From positions 1 through 5,812 of the forward strand of contig SYAK01000248.1 in NCBI GenBank assembly GCA_005788935.1: a DNA stretch of 5,812 nucleotides, given 5' to 3'. Positions 1-5,290 of this stretch are shown here, piece after piece. The position numbers and the translations under genes were made by a program. Within the stretch, counting starts at the first letter, position 1. Each line of letters opens with the position of its first letter. The notes under the pieces are model-generated. The model had not been told where the DNA came from, made no database searches, and saw nothing but the letters and a program-made list of their open reading frames with translations. Origin of the DNA: Pseudomonadota bacterium. GTDB taxonomy: Bacteria; Myxococcota; UBA9042; PHBI01.

Positions 1-486
1 GACCGAGGGGCTCGCGACCTTCACGTTCAGATCGAGTGACGTCGGGGGCGACGCCTCGGGCGCTGGCGTCGCGGCCGCGACCTGCGTCCCCGGGGCTACC
101 CGGACCTCGGGCTCAGGCCGGGCCTGCGCGGGCCCGGTGACCGCCGCTGGCCGCGCAGGCTCGGCCGCTGGCGGCGCGGCCGCCACGAAGCGTCCGGCAA
201 AGTCTGGCAGCGTCCCAGCCCGTGCCCAGCTCGCGAAGTTCGGCCCCCAGACATAGGAGTTGGGGCTCAGGCGTCCCGTCGCGGCCATGCCCTGCAACTG
301 CGCGAGCACATACGGGCCGTGACGTTCGCCGCGGATGCCGATCCACCAGCGGACGTCGGCCTCGGGCCAGTAGGTGGTCGCGCCGATCGCCCCACACGCG
401 ATGCACGCCTGAACCGCAAGCTGCGACTCGCTCAGCTCAACGGGGCTCTCGGTCACCTGACCGCAACTGGAACATCGGTATCGCAT
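1..486 (-). CDS. Zinc-ribbon and GYF_2-domain protein, N-terminal part (runs off window)
   Basis: The minus-strand frame from ATG 486 stays open for 162 codons to the window edge, so the C-terminus is missing. Residues 1-38 look like a small zinc ribbon: it opens MRYRCSSCGQ, with C5/C8 and a second pair C28/C31 (CIAC). Residues 47-96 match the GYF_2 (DUF4339) pattern: a W-W-I-G-I opening, the H-G-P-Y turn at 56-59, an L-x-x-L-Q-G-M helix, the S-P-N-S-Y-V-W strand at 74-80, and a closing S-W-x-x-A-G-T-L. From about residue 101 it is an Ala/Pro/Glu-rich linker. GYF-type domains bind proline-rich peptides, so an adaptor role in the cytoplasm is likely. The same domain pair occurs in the Myxococcus gliding-motility protein GltJ (AgmX), but also in other myxobacterial proteins, so I do not assign a name. 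The start is supported by the zinc ribbon beginning right there; the Shine-Dalgarno is weak (GGTGG just upstream). Competing frames here are arginine-rich shadows. Confidence 0.8.
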   Translation of the reverse strand, partial: MRYRCSSCGQVTESPVELSESQLAVQACIACGAIGATTYWPEADVRWWIGIRGERHGPYVLAQLQGMAATGRLSPNSYVWGPNFASWARAGTLPDFAGRFVAAAPPAAEPARPAAVTGPAQARPEPEVRVAPGTQVAAATPAPEASPPTSLDLNVKVASPSV

Positions 487-625
487 TGGCCACCGGCACG
501 ACAGGACGTCTGGCAGCATGCCAGCATTTGCGGGCCCTGTGAAGGGCCGAGACGCCCCATCGCCGCAGCGCCCCCCTCAGCGCCCGGACGGCGTGGCGCG
601 TTCGGCCGCCGCGCACGACCTCGGG

Positions 626-649
626 ACGCGTTCGTGCTTGCGAACGCGT
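626..649. repeat. Perfect 9-bp inverted repeat next to the promoter
   Basis: ACGCGTTCG (626-634) is followed by a 6-nt spacer (TGCTTG) and its exact complement CGAACGCGT (641-649). It ends 5 bp before the -35 candidate at 655. The loop word GTGCTTG recurs at 651-657, directly overlapping the -35 box. No T-run follows, so it is not an intrinsic terminator. Placement suggests an operator for a dimeric regulator controlling the downstream lipoprotein gene, the divergent gene, or both; this is inference. Confidence 0.4.
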
Positions 650-654
650 TGTGC

Positions 655-684
655 TTGACACGCGCTGCACCGCTTACGTAGCCT
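655..684 (+). promoter_or_regulatory. Candidate sigma-70-type promoter for the lipoprotein gene
   Basis: A perfect -35 hexamer TTGACA (655-660) is followed after 18 bp by TAGCCT (679-684), which keeps the T, A and final T of the -10 consensus. A transcript would start near 690, leaving a leader of about 155 nt before the ATG at 847. The same layout, with the same 18-bp spacer, appears before the ATP synthase genes at 3132-3161, which raises the credibility of both. Confidence 0.45.
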
Positions 685-835
685 TCGCCGTCCCCGACGG
701 GAGCTTCGCGTCCGAAGCCCCCGGTTCTTCTAGGAAATCCCGGTCTGGCGCGGTGCCGGCAGGGCGTGGGGATGACTATCGACCGCTGCGGCCACCACGG
801 TCCCCGGACTTGGCAACGGGCGGTCATCTCGGAAC

Positions 836-839
836 GGAG
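836..839 (+). promoter_or_regulatory. Shine-Dalgarno that sets the lipoprotein start at 847
   Basis: GGAG lies 7 nt before the ATG at 847. This favours 847 over the in-frame ATG at 766, whose extra 27 residues are unlike a signal peptide and would bury the lipoprotein leader internally. Confidence 0.75.
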
Positions 840-846
840 CAAGCAG

Positions 847-3018
847 ATGCGATTCGATCTCAAGCTGCTCACGGTCCTTGCGGTGGCCTCGGTGACCGCA
901 GCGGGCTGTGGGGATGATGGAACGACGACGGCCCCGCCGTCGACCGACACGACGACGGGCACCGACACCGCCACGGGCACGGACACCGACAGCCCCAGCA
1001 CCGACACCACCACCGGCACCGACACGTCGACGGGCACCGACACCGCCACGAACCCCTGTGGTTCGCGCGAGTGCGGCACCTTCGCCGGCACCGTTTGCGG
1101 CACCTGCGCCGACCCCGAGGAGTGCAACTCCGCGGGCCGTTGCGAGCTCCCGGGCCTCCCGATGGGCGCCTACTGCGGCTCCTCGGCCGAGTGCAGCCCC
1201 GAGCTCCCGAGCGGCGGTGACGCCAACCAGTACCCGGGCTGCACGAACAGCCTCTGCGAGAGCGACTCGTGCCTGACGATGGGCGGCGCCTCCGGCGCCT
1301 TCCTCCTCCGCGACGTCTGCACCCGCCCGTGCCAGATCTACAAGGACACGGACAAGGACAACATCAACGACGAGGACGCGCCGCAGGACGACTGCAACCC
1401 GGCCGACATCGTCGACGGGCCGGCGGGCGACAAGTTCCGCTGCGTCAACTTCGCCCGCACCGGCGACAACCCGCTCGCGTTCTGCGTCCCCGGCACGAAC
1501 TTCGAGGAGTGCGGGAGCAGCGCCGACTGCCCCGCGGGCGAGGTGTGCGAGATCACGAACGCGGTCTCGGGCGGCGCCAACTACGGGCAGCGCTGCGTGG
1601 CGGCCGTTCGTGACACGGACACCTGGGATCCGAACATCGTCGGTCTCGGCCAGAACTGCAGCAACGAGACGGCCGAGGACCTGAACGTCTGCGCCGACGG
1701 CCTGTGCTTCGGCTTCGGCTGCGTCCCGCTGTGCAAGGACGCGAGCGATTGCGACACGACCAAGAACTTCCCGGGCACGGGCTGCGTCGCGGGCAAGTGC
1801 GGGGGCACGGACATCGCTTGCACGACCGACGTCGACTGCTCGGCGTGGACCTGTGGCGAGCCGCGTACGATCTTCGCGGAGGGTGCGGGCCCCGAGTTCC
1901 CCCTCTGCTGGCCGAAGGGCTGCGCCACCGAGGCTGACTGCGGCACGGGCTTCTACTGCCGCTTCGGCTGGAACGGCGAGGAAGGCGACGCCTCTGGCCC
2001 CGACAACCTCTGCTTTGGTGAGACCGAGGGCGGCGCCGGGCTTGGCGACGCCTGCGACAGCGACCCGGAGGATGACGTCACGGGCGCCACCTGCGCGAAC
2101 TCGGACTACTGCTTCGGCGGCTTCTGCTCGGCCATCTGCCGCGACGACAGCGACTGCGCGGGCGACAAGGACCAGAAGTGCGCGATGCTCGAGTTCCCCG
2201 TCGACACGAACGACGACGGCGAGGATGAGGCTCTGCTGCCCTTCGAGATGTGCCTGAGCTTCCCGGGCTACACGACCAGCTGCACCAGCACGGCTGGCTG
2301 CGCCGCGACCGAGTCCTGCGAGTACTTCCTCGTCGAGGGTCCCGACGCCGACGCGCCGCACGTCGCGGCCGGTGTGTGCGTGGCCAACCCCGACAACGGT
2401 GGCGTGTTCGGTGACCTCTGCCAGGGCAACGAAGACTGCGACTCGGGCTTCTGCCTCGGCGCCACGGCGACGAGCGCGGGCTTCTGCTCGAAGCTCTGCG
2501 ACGCGTCGGCCGAGTGCGGCGGCGTGACCATCCAGGACGAGGCGTTCAGCGGCATGTGCCGTTCGTACCTCTACAGCCGCGGCGCCAGCCTGACGGACAC
2601 CACCGTCTGGACCTTCATCAGCCTCTGCGTTCCGCAGTACGGCTCGCTCGCCGACTGCTCGGGCGACTACGCCTGCGACGCCGCGAACGAGGCCTGCTTC
2701 CCGAACGCCGTCCTGCGCGACCCGACCGTCAAGGCCGAGGTCGAGTACCTCTGCGGCCAGGTCTACGCCGACGGCGAGACGGCCCCGACTGTCGCGCTCG
2801 GCGAGGCCTGCGACCCGAACGCCGACGCGACGGCGTGCGCCTCGGGCCTCTGCTGGCCGACCAACGACGCGGGCACGACTGGCATCTGCACCGAGCTGTG
2901 CACGGTGGGCGAGTCGGCGTGCGGCAACGGCACGACCTGCCAGGCCGAGGTCCGCGGCGAGCGCCGTGGCGCCTACGCCGACAAGAGCGTGTCGTTCGGC
3001 TTCTGCAAGCCCGAGTGA
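847..3018 (+). CDS. Large cysteine-rich secreted lipoprotein with Thr/Asp tether
   Basis: The product is 723 residues. Residues 1-20 are a lipoprotein signal peptide (MRFDLK, then a hydrophobic run) ending in A-A-G-C with the lipidated cysteine at C21. Residues 26-68 are a Thr/Asp/Ser/Gly low-complexity tether. The rest is disulfide-rich: I count about 69 cysteines in total. Four modules of about 45-52 residues share the order [LF]-G-x-x-C, C, [LFY]-C, G-x-C, x-x-[LI]-C, [DEA]-C, C at about 267-318, 399-445, 521-571 and 651-698; a looser fifth copy spans about 106-199. Acidic loops at 167-183 (D-T-D-K-D-N-I-N-D-E-D) and 453-461 (D-T-N-D-D-G-E-D-E) resemble thrombospondin type-3 or EF-hand calcium loops. 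It is probably anchored in the outer membrane or on the cell surface. Such proteins are common in Myxococcota and mostly uncharacterised; I cannot give a function. It has its own promoter candidate and terminator, so it is not part of the ATP synthase operon. The start is set by GGAG at 836-839. Confidence 0.9.
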   Translation: MRFDLKLLTVLAVASVTAAGCGDDGTTTAPPSTDTTTGTDTATGTDTDSPSTDTTTGTDTSTGTDTATNPCGSRECGTFAGTVCGTCADPEECNSAGRCELPGLPMGAYCGSSAECSPELPSGGDANQYPGCTNSLCESDSCLTMGGASGAFLLRDVCTRPCQIYKDTDKDNINDEDAPQDDCNPADIVDGPAGDKFRCVNFARTGDNPLAFCVPGTNFEECGSSADCPAGEVCEITNAVSGGANYGQRCVAAVRDTDTWDPNIVGLGQNCSNETAEDLNVCADGLCFGFGCVPLCKDASDCDTTKNFPGTGCVAGKCGGTDIACTTDVDCSAWTCGEPRTIFAEGAGPEFPLCWPKGCATEADCGTGFYCRFGWNGEEGDASGPDNLCFGETEGGAGLGDACDSDPEDDVTGATCANSDYCFGGFCSAICRDDSDCAGDKDQKCAMLEFPVDTNDDGEDEALLPFEMCLSFPGYTTSCTSTAGCAATESCEYFLVEGPDADAPHVAAGVCVANPDNGGVFGDLCQGNEDCDSGFCLGATATSAGFCSKLCDASAECGGVTIQDEAFSGMCRSYLYSRGASLTDTTVWTFISLCVPQYGSLADCSGDYACDAANEACFPNAVLRDPTVKAEVEYLCGQVYADGETAPTVALGEACDPNADATACASGLCWPTNDAGTTGICTELCTVGESACGNGTTCQAEVRGERRGAYADKSVSFGFCKPE
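940..1050 (+). repeat. In-frame repeat encoding the Thr/Asp tether
   Basis: Two copies of a 17-residue unit, S-T-D-T-T-T-G-T-D-T-x-T-G-T-D-T-x, begin at 940 and 997, a period of 57 bp. Inside each unit there is a shorter 6-residue (18-bp) rhythm of T-x-T-G-T-D. The copies differ mostly at third codon positions. This forms the flexible, probably surface-exposed linker directly after the lipidated cysteine of the host gene. Confidence 0.75.
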
Positions 3019-3044
3019 CGCCAACGGTCTCATGACCGATGAAG

Positions 3045-3072
3045 CGGGGCCCTCCGGGGCCCCGTTTTTTTT
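3045..3072 (+). terminator. Intrinsic terminator after the lipoprotein gene
   Basis: An 8-bp GC-only stem, CGGGGCCC (3045-3052) with GGGCCCCG (3057-3064), closes a TCCG tetraloop and is followed directly by eight T residues (3065-3072). It lies 26 bp after the stop codon at 3016-3018. It separates the lipoprotein transcript from the ATP synthase genes. It has no matching A-run on the 5' side, so it acts in one direction. Confidence 0.93.
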
Positions 3073-3131
3073 GCGCGACAGGCGAGCGCGCCACGACCGA
3101 CGACCACGACGCCGACCACGCGCGGAAGCGC

Positions 3132-3161
3132 TTGACGCCTTTTCCGCAGCCATGGTAGCCC
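3132..3161 (+). promoter_or_regulatory. Candidate promoter of the ATP synthase operon
   Basis: TTGACG (3132-3137), an 18-bp spacer, then TAGCCC (3156-3161). The spacing and the GTAGCC core are the same as at 655-684. It lies just after the terminator of the upstream gene and about 85 bp before the first ATP synthase start codon, which is where an operon promoter is expected. Confidence 0.45.
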
Positions 3162-3172
3162 GGCGCCGCCTT

Positions 3173-3188
3173 CGGGAGCCTGCTCCCG
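3173..3188 (+). promoter_or_regulatory. Leader hairpin before the ATP synthase genes
   Basis: CGGGAG (3173-3178) pairs with CTCCCG (3183-3188) around a 4-nt loop, and two U-G pairs could extend the stem outward. It would sit near the 5' end of the transcript from the 3132 promoter candidate. There is no T-run after it. It may protect the RNA or do nothing; this is inference. Confidence 0.35.
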
Positions 3189-3196
3189 GGCTCTTG

Positions 3197-3230
3197 GCCC
3201 GGCACCCGCCACAGCCCGGCACCCGCCATA
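3197..3230 (+). repeat. 17-bp tandem repeat in the atp leader
   Basis: GCCCGGCACCCGCCA occurs exactly at 3197-3211 and again at 3214-3228, giving two 17-bp units that differ only at the sixteenth base (CA versus TA at the unit ends). The repeat ends a few bases before the Shine-Dalgarno at 3234. The C-rich strand is in the transcript. Confidence 0.7.
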
Positions 3231-3233
3231 GAT

Positions 3234-3237
3234 GGAG
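3234..3237 (+). promoter_or_regulatory. Shine-Dalgarno that sets the atpF' start at 3247
   Basis: GGAG begins at the last base of an in-frame ATG at 3232 and stands 9 nt before the ATG at 3247. The 3232 codon has no Shine-Dalgarno of its own, so 3247 is the better start. Confidence 0.7.
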
Positions 3238-3246
3238 CCTCCGCGC

Positions 3247-3729
3247 ATGTCCACGCTGTCCGCACCCCTCGAAACCTCGCTCGAACAGGGCGTCGCCTTC
3301 GCCGGCATGGTCGACATCGACAAGTCGCTGTTCCTGATGCTCGGGCTGTTCCTGCTGTTCGCGATCCTGCTCTACGTCCTCGTCATGAAGCCCCTCATCG
3401 CGGCGCAGGAGGCCCGCCACGCCGGCACCGGCGGCGCGCGCGAGGGTGCGAGCCAGACGGATCTGACGGTGGCCGAGCGCAAGCGCGACTACGAGCAGCG
3501 CCTCAGCCATTCCAAGAAGGACGCGGTCCGGGTCCGTGACGAGCTGAGAGACGCTGCCACAGCGGTCGCTTCCGCTCGCATCGCGGCCGCCCGGGCCGAC
3601 GCCGACAGTCGCCACGCCGCAAGCCTCAGCGCTCTCGGCGGCGCCGCCGCCGCCGCCCGCCGCGAACTCGCTGGACAGGCCGACGCGCTGTCCGACGTAG
3701 TCGTCTCCAAGATGATCGGGAGCAAGTGA
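3247..3729 (+). CDS. F1Fo ATP synthase subunit b' (peripheral stalk)
   Basis: The product is 160 residues from ATG 3247. Residues 22-27 (V-D-I-D-K-S) lead into one transmembrane helix at about 28-47, followed by K48-P49, the usual membrane-exit motif of b-type subunits. The remainder is a charged, Ala-rich helix expected to form the coiled-coil stalk. The D-I-D-K-S-L-F entry before the membrane helix is typical of the b' variant that pairs with b as a heterodimer. The pair links the membrane a/c ring to F1 and holds the catalytic head still while the rotor turns. It is the first gene of the operon here and is followed immediately by the b gene. No a or c subunit gene lies upstream, which fits the split operons known in many former deltaproteobacteria. 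The symbol varies (atpF2, atpX, atpG), so none is given. Confidence 0.88.
   Translation: MSTLSAPLETSLEQGVAFAGMVDIDKSLFLMLGLFLLFAILLYVLVMKPLIAAQEARHAGTGGAREGASQTDLTVAERKRDYEQRLSHSKKDAVRVRDELRDAATAVASARIAAARADADSRHAASLSALGGAAAAARRELAGQADALSDVVVSKMIGSK
3718..3722 (+). promoter_or_regulatory. Shine-Dalgarno for atpF inside the end of the b' gene
   Basis: GGGAG lies within the last codons of the b' gene, 9 nt before ATG 3732 but only 3 nt before an in-frame GTG at 3726. The normal spacing favours ATG 3732. Translation of b is probably coupled to that of b'. Confidence 0.65.
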
Positions 3730-3731
3730 AG

Positions 3732-4316
3732 ATGCGCGCCCTCCGCCACGCAGTCCTGACCCTCGCCGCGACGCTCGTCGCCTCGCCTCCGGCCCTCGCC
3801 GCTGGAGATGGTGACTTCTCGTTCAAGATCGAGGGCTTCTACATCATCGACTTTGTGATCCTCGTCGCCCTCCTCGGCTACCTGCTGAAGGGTCCGGCGC
3901 GCAAATGGCTCGCAGACCGTCACGACCGGATCAAGGCCGAGCTCGAGGCTGCGACCAATCTCCGGATCGAGGCAGAGCGTCGCCTCGCCGAGGTCGACGC
4001 GCTGCTGAGCGGTCTCGAGGCCGAGGTCGCGCAGGTCCGCGAGCAGTTCCGTCAGGATGGCGAGCGCGAGGCGGCTCGAATCGCCCACGAGGCGACGGTC
4101 GCCTCCGAGCGCCACGAGGCGGGCCTCGGTCGCCAGCTTGAGCAGGAGCAGGCCAAGGTGCGCGAGCAGCTCGAGCGTGAGCTCGTCGCGTCGGTCCTGA
4201 AGTCGACCGAGGAAAAGCTGAAGACCCGCCTCGACGGCAAGGCGCAGACCGCGGTGACCACCGCGTTCGTCAGCGACCTCGAGAAGATGCCCGCCCTCTC
4301 CAGCCGCGCCGCCTGA
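3732..4316 (+). CDS. atpF: F1Fo ATP synthase subunit b
   Basis: The product is 194 residues. Residues 1-23 resemble a cleavable signal peptide (M-R-A-L-R-H, a hydrophobic core, then P-A-L-A|A), as I recall for subunit b in other former deltaproteobacteria. After the acidic patch G-D-G-D comes the real membrane helix at about 33-52 (I-E-G-F-Y-I-I-D-F-V-I-L-V-A-L-L-G-Y), then K53-G-P and R-H-D-R-I-K-A-E-L-E, the conserved exit and start of the stalk. Residues ~60-180 are strongly charged with heptad-like Leu/Ala spacing, forming a long coiled coil. With b' it builds the peripheral stalk that binds delta at its C-terminus. The gene starts 2 bp after the b' stop and is followed by atpH after 12 bp. 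A GTG at 3726, overlapping the b' stop, would add two residues and is the alternative start. Confidence 0.93.
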   Translation: MRALRHAVLTLAATLVASPPALAAGDGDFSFKIEGFYIIDFVILVALLGYLLKGPARKWLADRHDRIKAELEAATNLRIEAERRLAEVDALLSGLEAEVAQVREQFRQDGEREAARIAHEATVASERHEAGLGRQLEQEQAKVREQLERELVASVLKSTEEKLKTRLDGKAQTAVTTAFVSDLEKMPALSSRAA

Positions 4317-4328
4317 CACGGAGTTCGC

Positions 4329-4874
4329 ATGAGCACCTCGCAAGTCGCCCGCCGCTACGCGACCGCCATCTTCGACGCCGCCTCCGAGGCGAACGGCAAG
4401 CTCGACACCATCGTCAAGCAGCTCCGCTCGTTCGAGTCGGCGCTCACCGAGTCCGCAGACCTCCGCGCGGTGCTCCTCGACGCCAACCGGCCCCTCGACG
4501 CGCGCCGGGTCGTCCTCGTCGAGGTCCTGAAGAAAGGACGCGTCCCCGAGCTCGAGCGGAACACGCTCTGTGTGCTCCTCGACCGCGGCCGCCTCGGCCT
4601 GCTCTCCGAGGTCCTCTCGGTCCTCGACGAGCTTGTCGCCACCCAGGAGGCTCGCCTCGACGTCAAGGTCGAGAGCGCGGTCGCCTTGAGCGCAGCCGAC
4701 CAGAAGAAGATCAAGGCCGAGGTCGAACGCCTCACCGGCAAGACGGCGGCCGTCACGGCAAGTGTCAACACCACCCTGCTCGGCGGAGTCATCGTCCGCT
4801 TCGGCAACACCGTCCTCGACGGCAGCCTGAAGTCGCAGCTCGCCTCACTCGGCGAGCGCCTGCAAGCCCCCTGA
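4329..4874 (+). CDS. atpH: F1Fo ATP synthase subunit delta (OSCP)
   Basis: The product is 181 residues, the normal length for bacterial delta. The N-terminal helical domain opens with [13 protein letters not shown] (residues 6-18), the signature start of delta/OSCP proteins. The C-terminal signature is intact: [20 protein letters not shown] ending in L-x-x-L-G-E-R-L near the terminus. The protein caps F1 by binding the alpha N-termini and connects to the b/b' stalk, coupling proton flow to catalysis. The start at 4329 has GGAG at 4320-4323 with 5-nt spacing and lies 12 bp after the atpF stop, so the two are in one operon. The order b'-b-delta-alpha is the standard one. Confidence 0.95.
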   Translation: MSTSQVARRYATAIFDAASEANGKLDTIVKQLRSFESALTESADLRAVLLDANRPLDARRVVLVEVLKKGRVPELERNTLCVLLDRGRLGLLSEVLSVLDELVATQEARLDVKVESAVALSAADQKKIKAEVERLTGKTAAVTASVNTTLLGGVIVRFGNTVLDGSLKSQLASLGERLQAP

Positions 4875-4882
4875 ACCTCGTG

Positions 4883-4900
4883 GCGGTTCACCCGAACCGC
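4883..4900 (+). promoter_or_regulatory. Intercistronic hairpin 1 between atpH and atpA
   Basis: GCGGTTC (4883-4889) pairs perfectly with GAACCGC (4894-4900) around an ACCC loop, starting 8 bp after the atpH stop. No T-run follows, so it is not an intrinsic terminator. It could stabilise or process the mRNA; this is inference. Confidence 0.4.
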
Positions 4901-4943
4901 GACCGGATCGCATCAGCCCAAGTCCCCCTGCCAACGTCGTCAC

Positions 4944-4958
4944 CGGGGAATATCCCCG
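4944..4958 (+). promoter_or_regulatory. Intercistronic hairpin 2 before atpA
   Basis: CGGGGA (4944-4949) and TCCCCG (4953-4958) form a 6-bp stem with a tight 3-nt ATA loop, 9 bp before the atpA Shine-Dalgarno (GGAGAG, 4968-4973). As DNA it is also a near-palindrome that a regulator could bind. Function is not shown by the sequence. Confidence 0.3.
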
Positions 4959-4977
4959 TAACTACGCGGAGAGCATC

Positions 4978-5288
4978 ATGAATCTGAGCGTCGCCGAAAT
5001 CAGCTCGATCATCAAGGCCCAGATCACCGACTACGACAAGAAGGTCGAGGTCCAGGAGACAGGCACGGTCATCAAGGCCGGTGACGGCATCGCCCGCCTG
5101 AGCGGTCTCGAGGGCGCCATGGCCGGCGAGCTGCTCGAGTTTCCGAACGGCGTCCGCGGCATGGTGCTGAACCTCGAGGCCGACAACGTCGGTGTCGCGC
5201 TCCTCGGCCAGGGTGACCTCATCCGCGACGGCGACGTCGCCAAGCGCACGGGCAAGATCGTCCAGGTCCCCGTTGGCAAGGCCCTGCT
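4978..5288 (+). pseudogene. atpA: F1Fo ATP synthase subunit alpha, N-terminal fragment cut by the junction
   Basis: About 104 residues of alpha are present: the N-terminal helix ([13 protein letters not shown]), then the beta-barrel domain with [10 protein letters not shown] at about 34-43, G-E-L-L-E-F-P-N-G at 46-54 and V-P-V-G-K-A-L-L at 97-104. Family members continue at this point with G-R-V-V-D; here two unrelated codons and a TGA (5296-5298) follow. Full alpha is about 500 residues, so the whole nucleotide-binding domain, including the Walker A loop, is missing. In a complete operon gamma, beta and epsilon genes would follow. The break coincides with a sharp GC drop and with the truncated end of an unrelated gene on the other strand, so I read it as a sequence join, not a natural pseudogene. 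The start has GGAGAG at 4968-4973. Confidence 0.9.
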
Positions 5289-5290
5289 TC
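5285..5290. other. Chimeric junction between two genomes
   Basis: The alpha-subunit reading is family-like through L103 or L104 (to 5286-5288). On the other strand the SGNH hydrolase reads family-like down to about 5285-5290. The two overlap by only a few bases (around TGCTT), consistent with a join through a short shared sequence. Base composition changes abruptly here. No inverted repeat, target duplication, integrase or tRNA is seen. Confidence 0.85.

Larger units (their letters stand above)
487..846. other. Divergent intergenic region
   Basis: This 360-bp stretch lies between two divergently oriented genes. I see no credible coding sequence: the open frames are Arg/Ala/Pro-rich and out of register with both neighbours. 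It contains small inverted repeats at 510-524 (CTGGCA/TGCCAG), 533-548 (GGCCCT/AGGGCC), 626-649 (9-bp arms) and 703-718 (GCTTCG/CGAAGC), and a promoter candidate at 655-684. Short hairpins are expected by chance at this GC content; only the 9-bp one stands out. Confidence 0.6.

Noticed and set aside
113..406. A 97-codon minus-strand open frame near the left edge
   Set aside because: It is out of frame with the zinc-ribbon/GYF_2 reading of the same strand, which covers it entirely and has recognisable domains.
766..846. Upstream ATG 766 as the lipoprotein start
   Set aside because: It would place 27 polar residues before the signal peptide. ATG 847 has GGAG at 7-nt spacing and gives a normal lipoprotein leader.
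3232..3246. ATG 3232 as the b' subunit start
   Set aside because: It has no Shine-Dalgarno and overlaps the GGAG that correctly serves ATG 3247.
730..3615. A 961-codon open frame on the minus strand antisense to the lipoprotein gene
   Set aside because: It is Arg/Ala/Val-rich with no recognisable domain, covers the terminator and two genes on the other strand, and reflects the scarcity of stop codons opposite GC-rich coding sequence. The plus-strand lipoprotein has a signal peptide, ribosome site and terminator.
3489..4343. A 284-codon minus-strand open frame across b' and b
   Set aside because: It is the antisense shadow of coiled-coil genes (Leu/Ala/Glu-rich by complementarity) with no domain of its own.
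5219..5284. C-terminal extension of the SGNH hydrolase frame beyond residue 140
   Set aside because: These 21 codons plus stop are antisense atpA and encode Arg/Pro/Gly-rich sequence. They lie past the junction and are not part of the enzyme.
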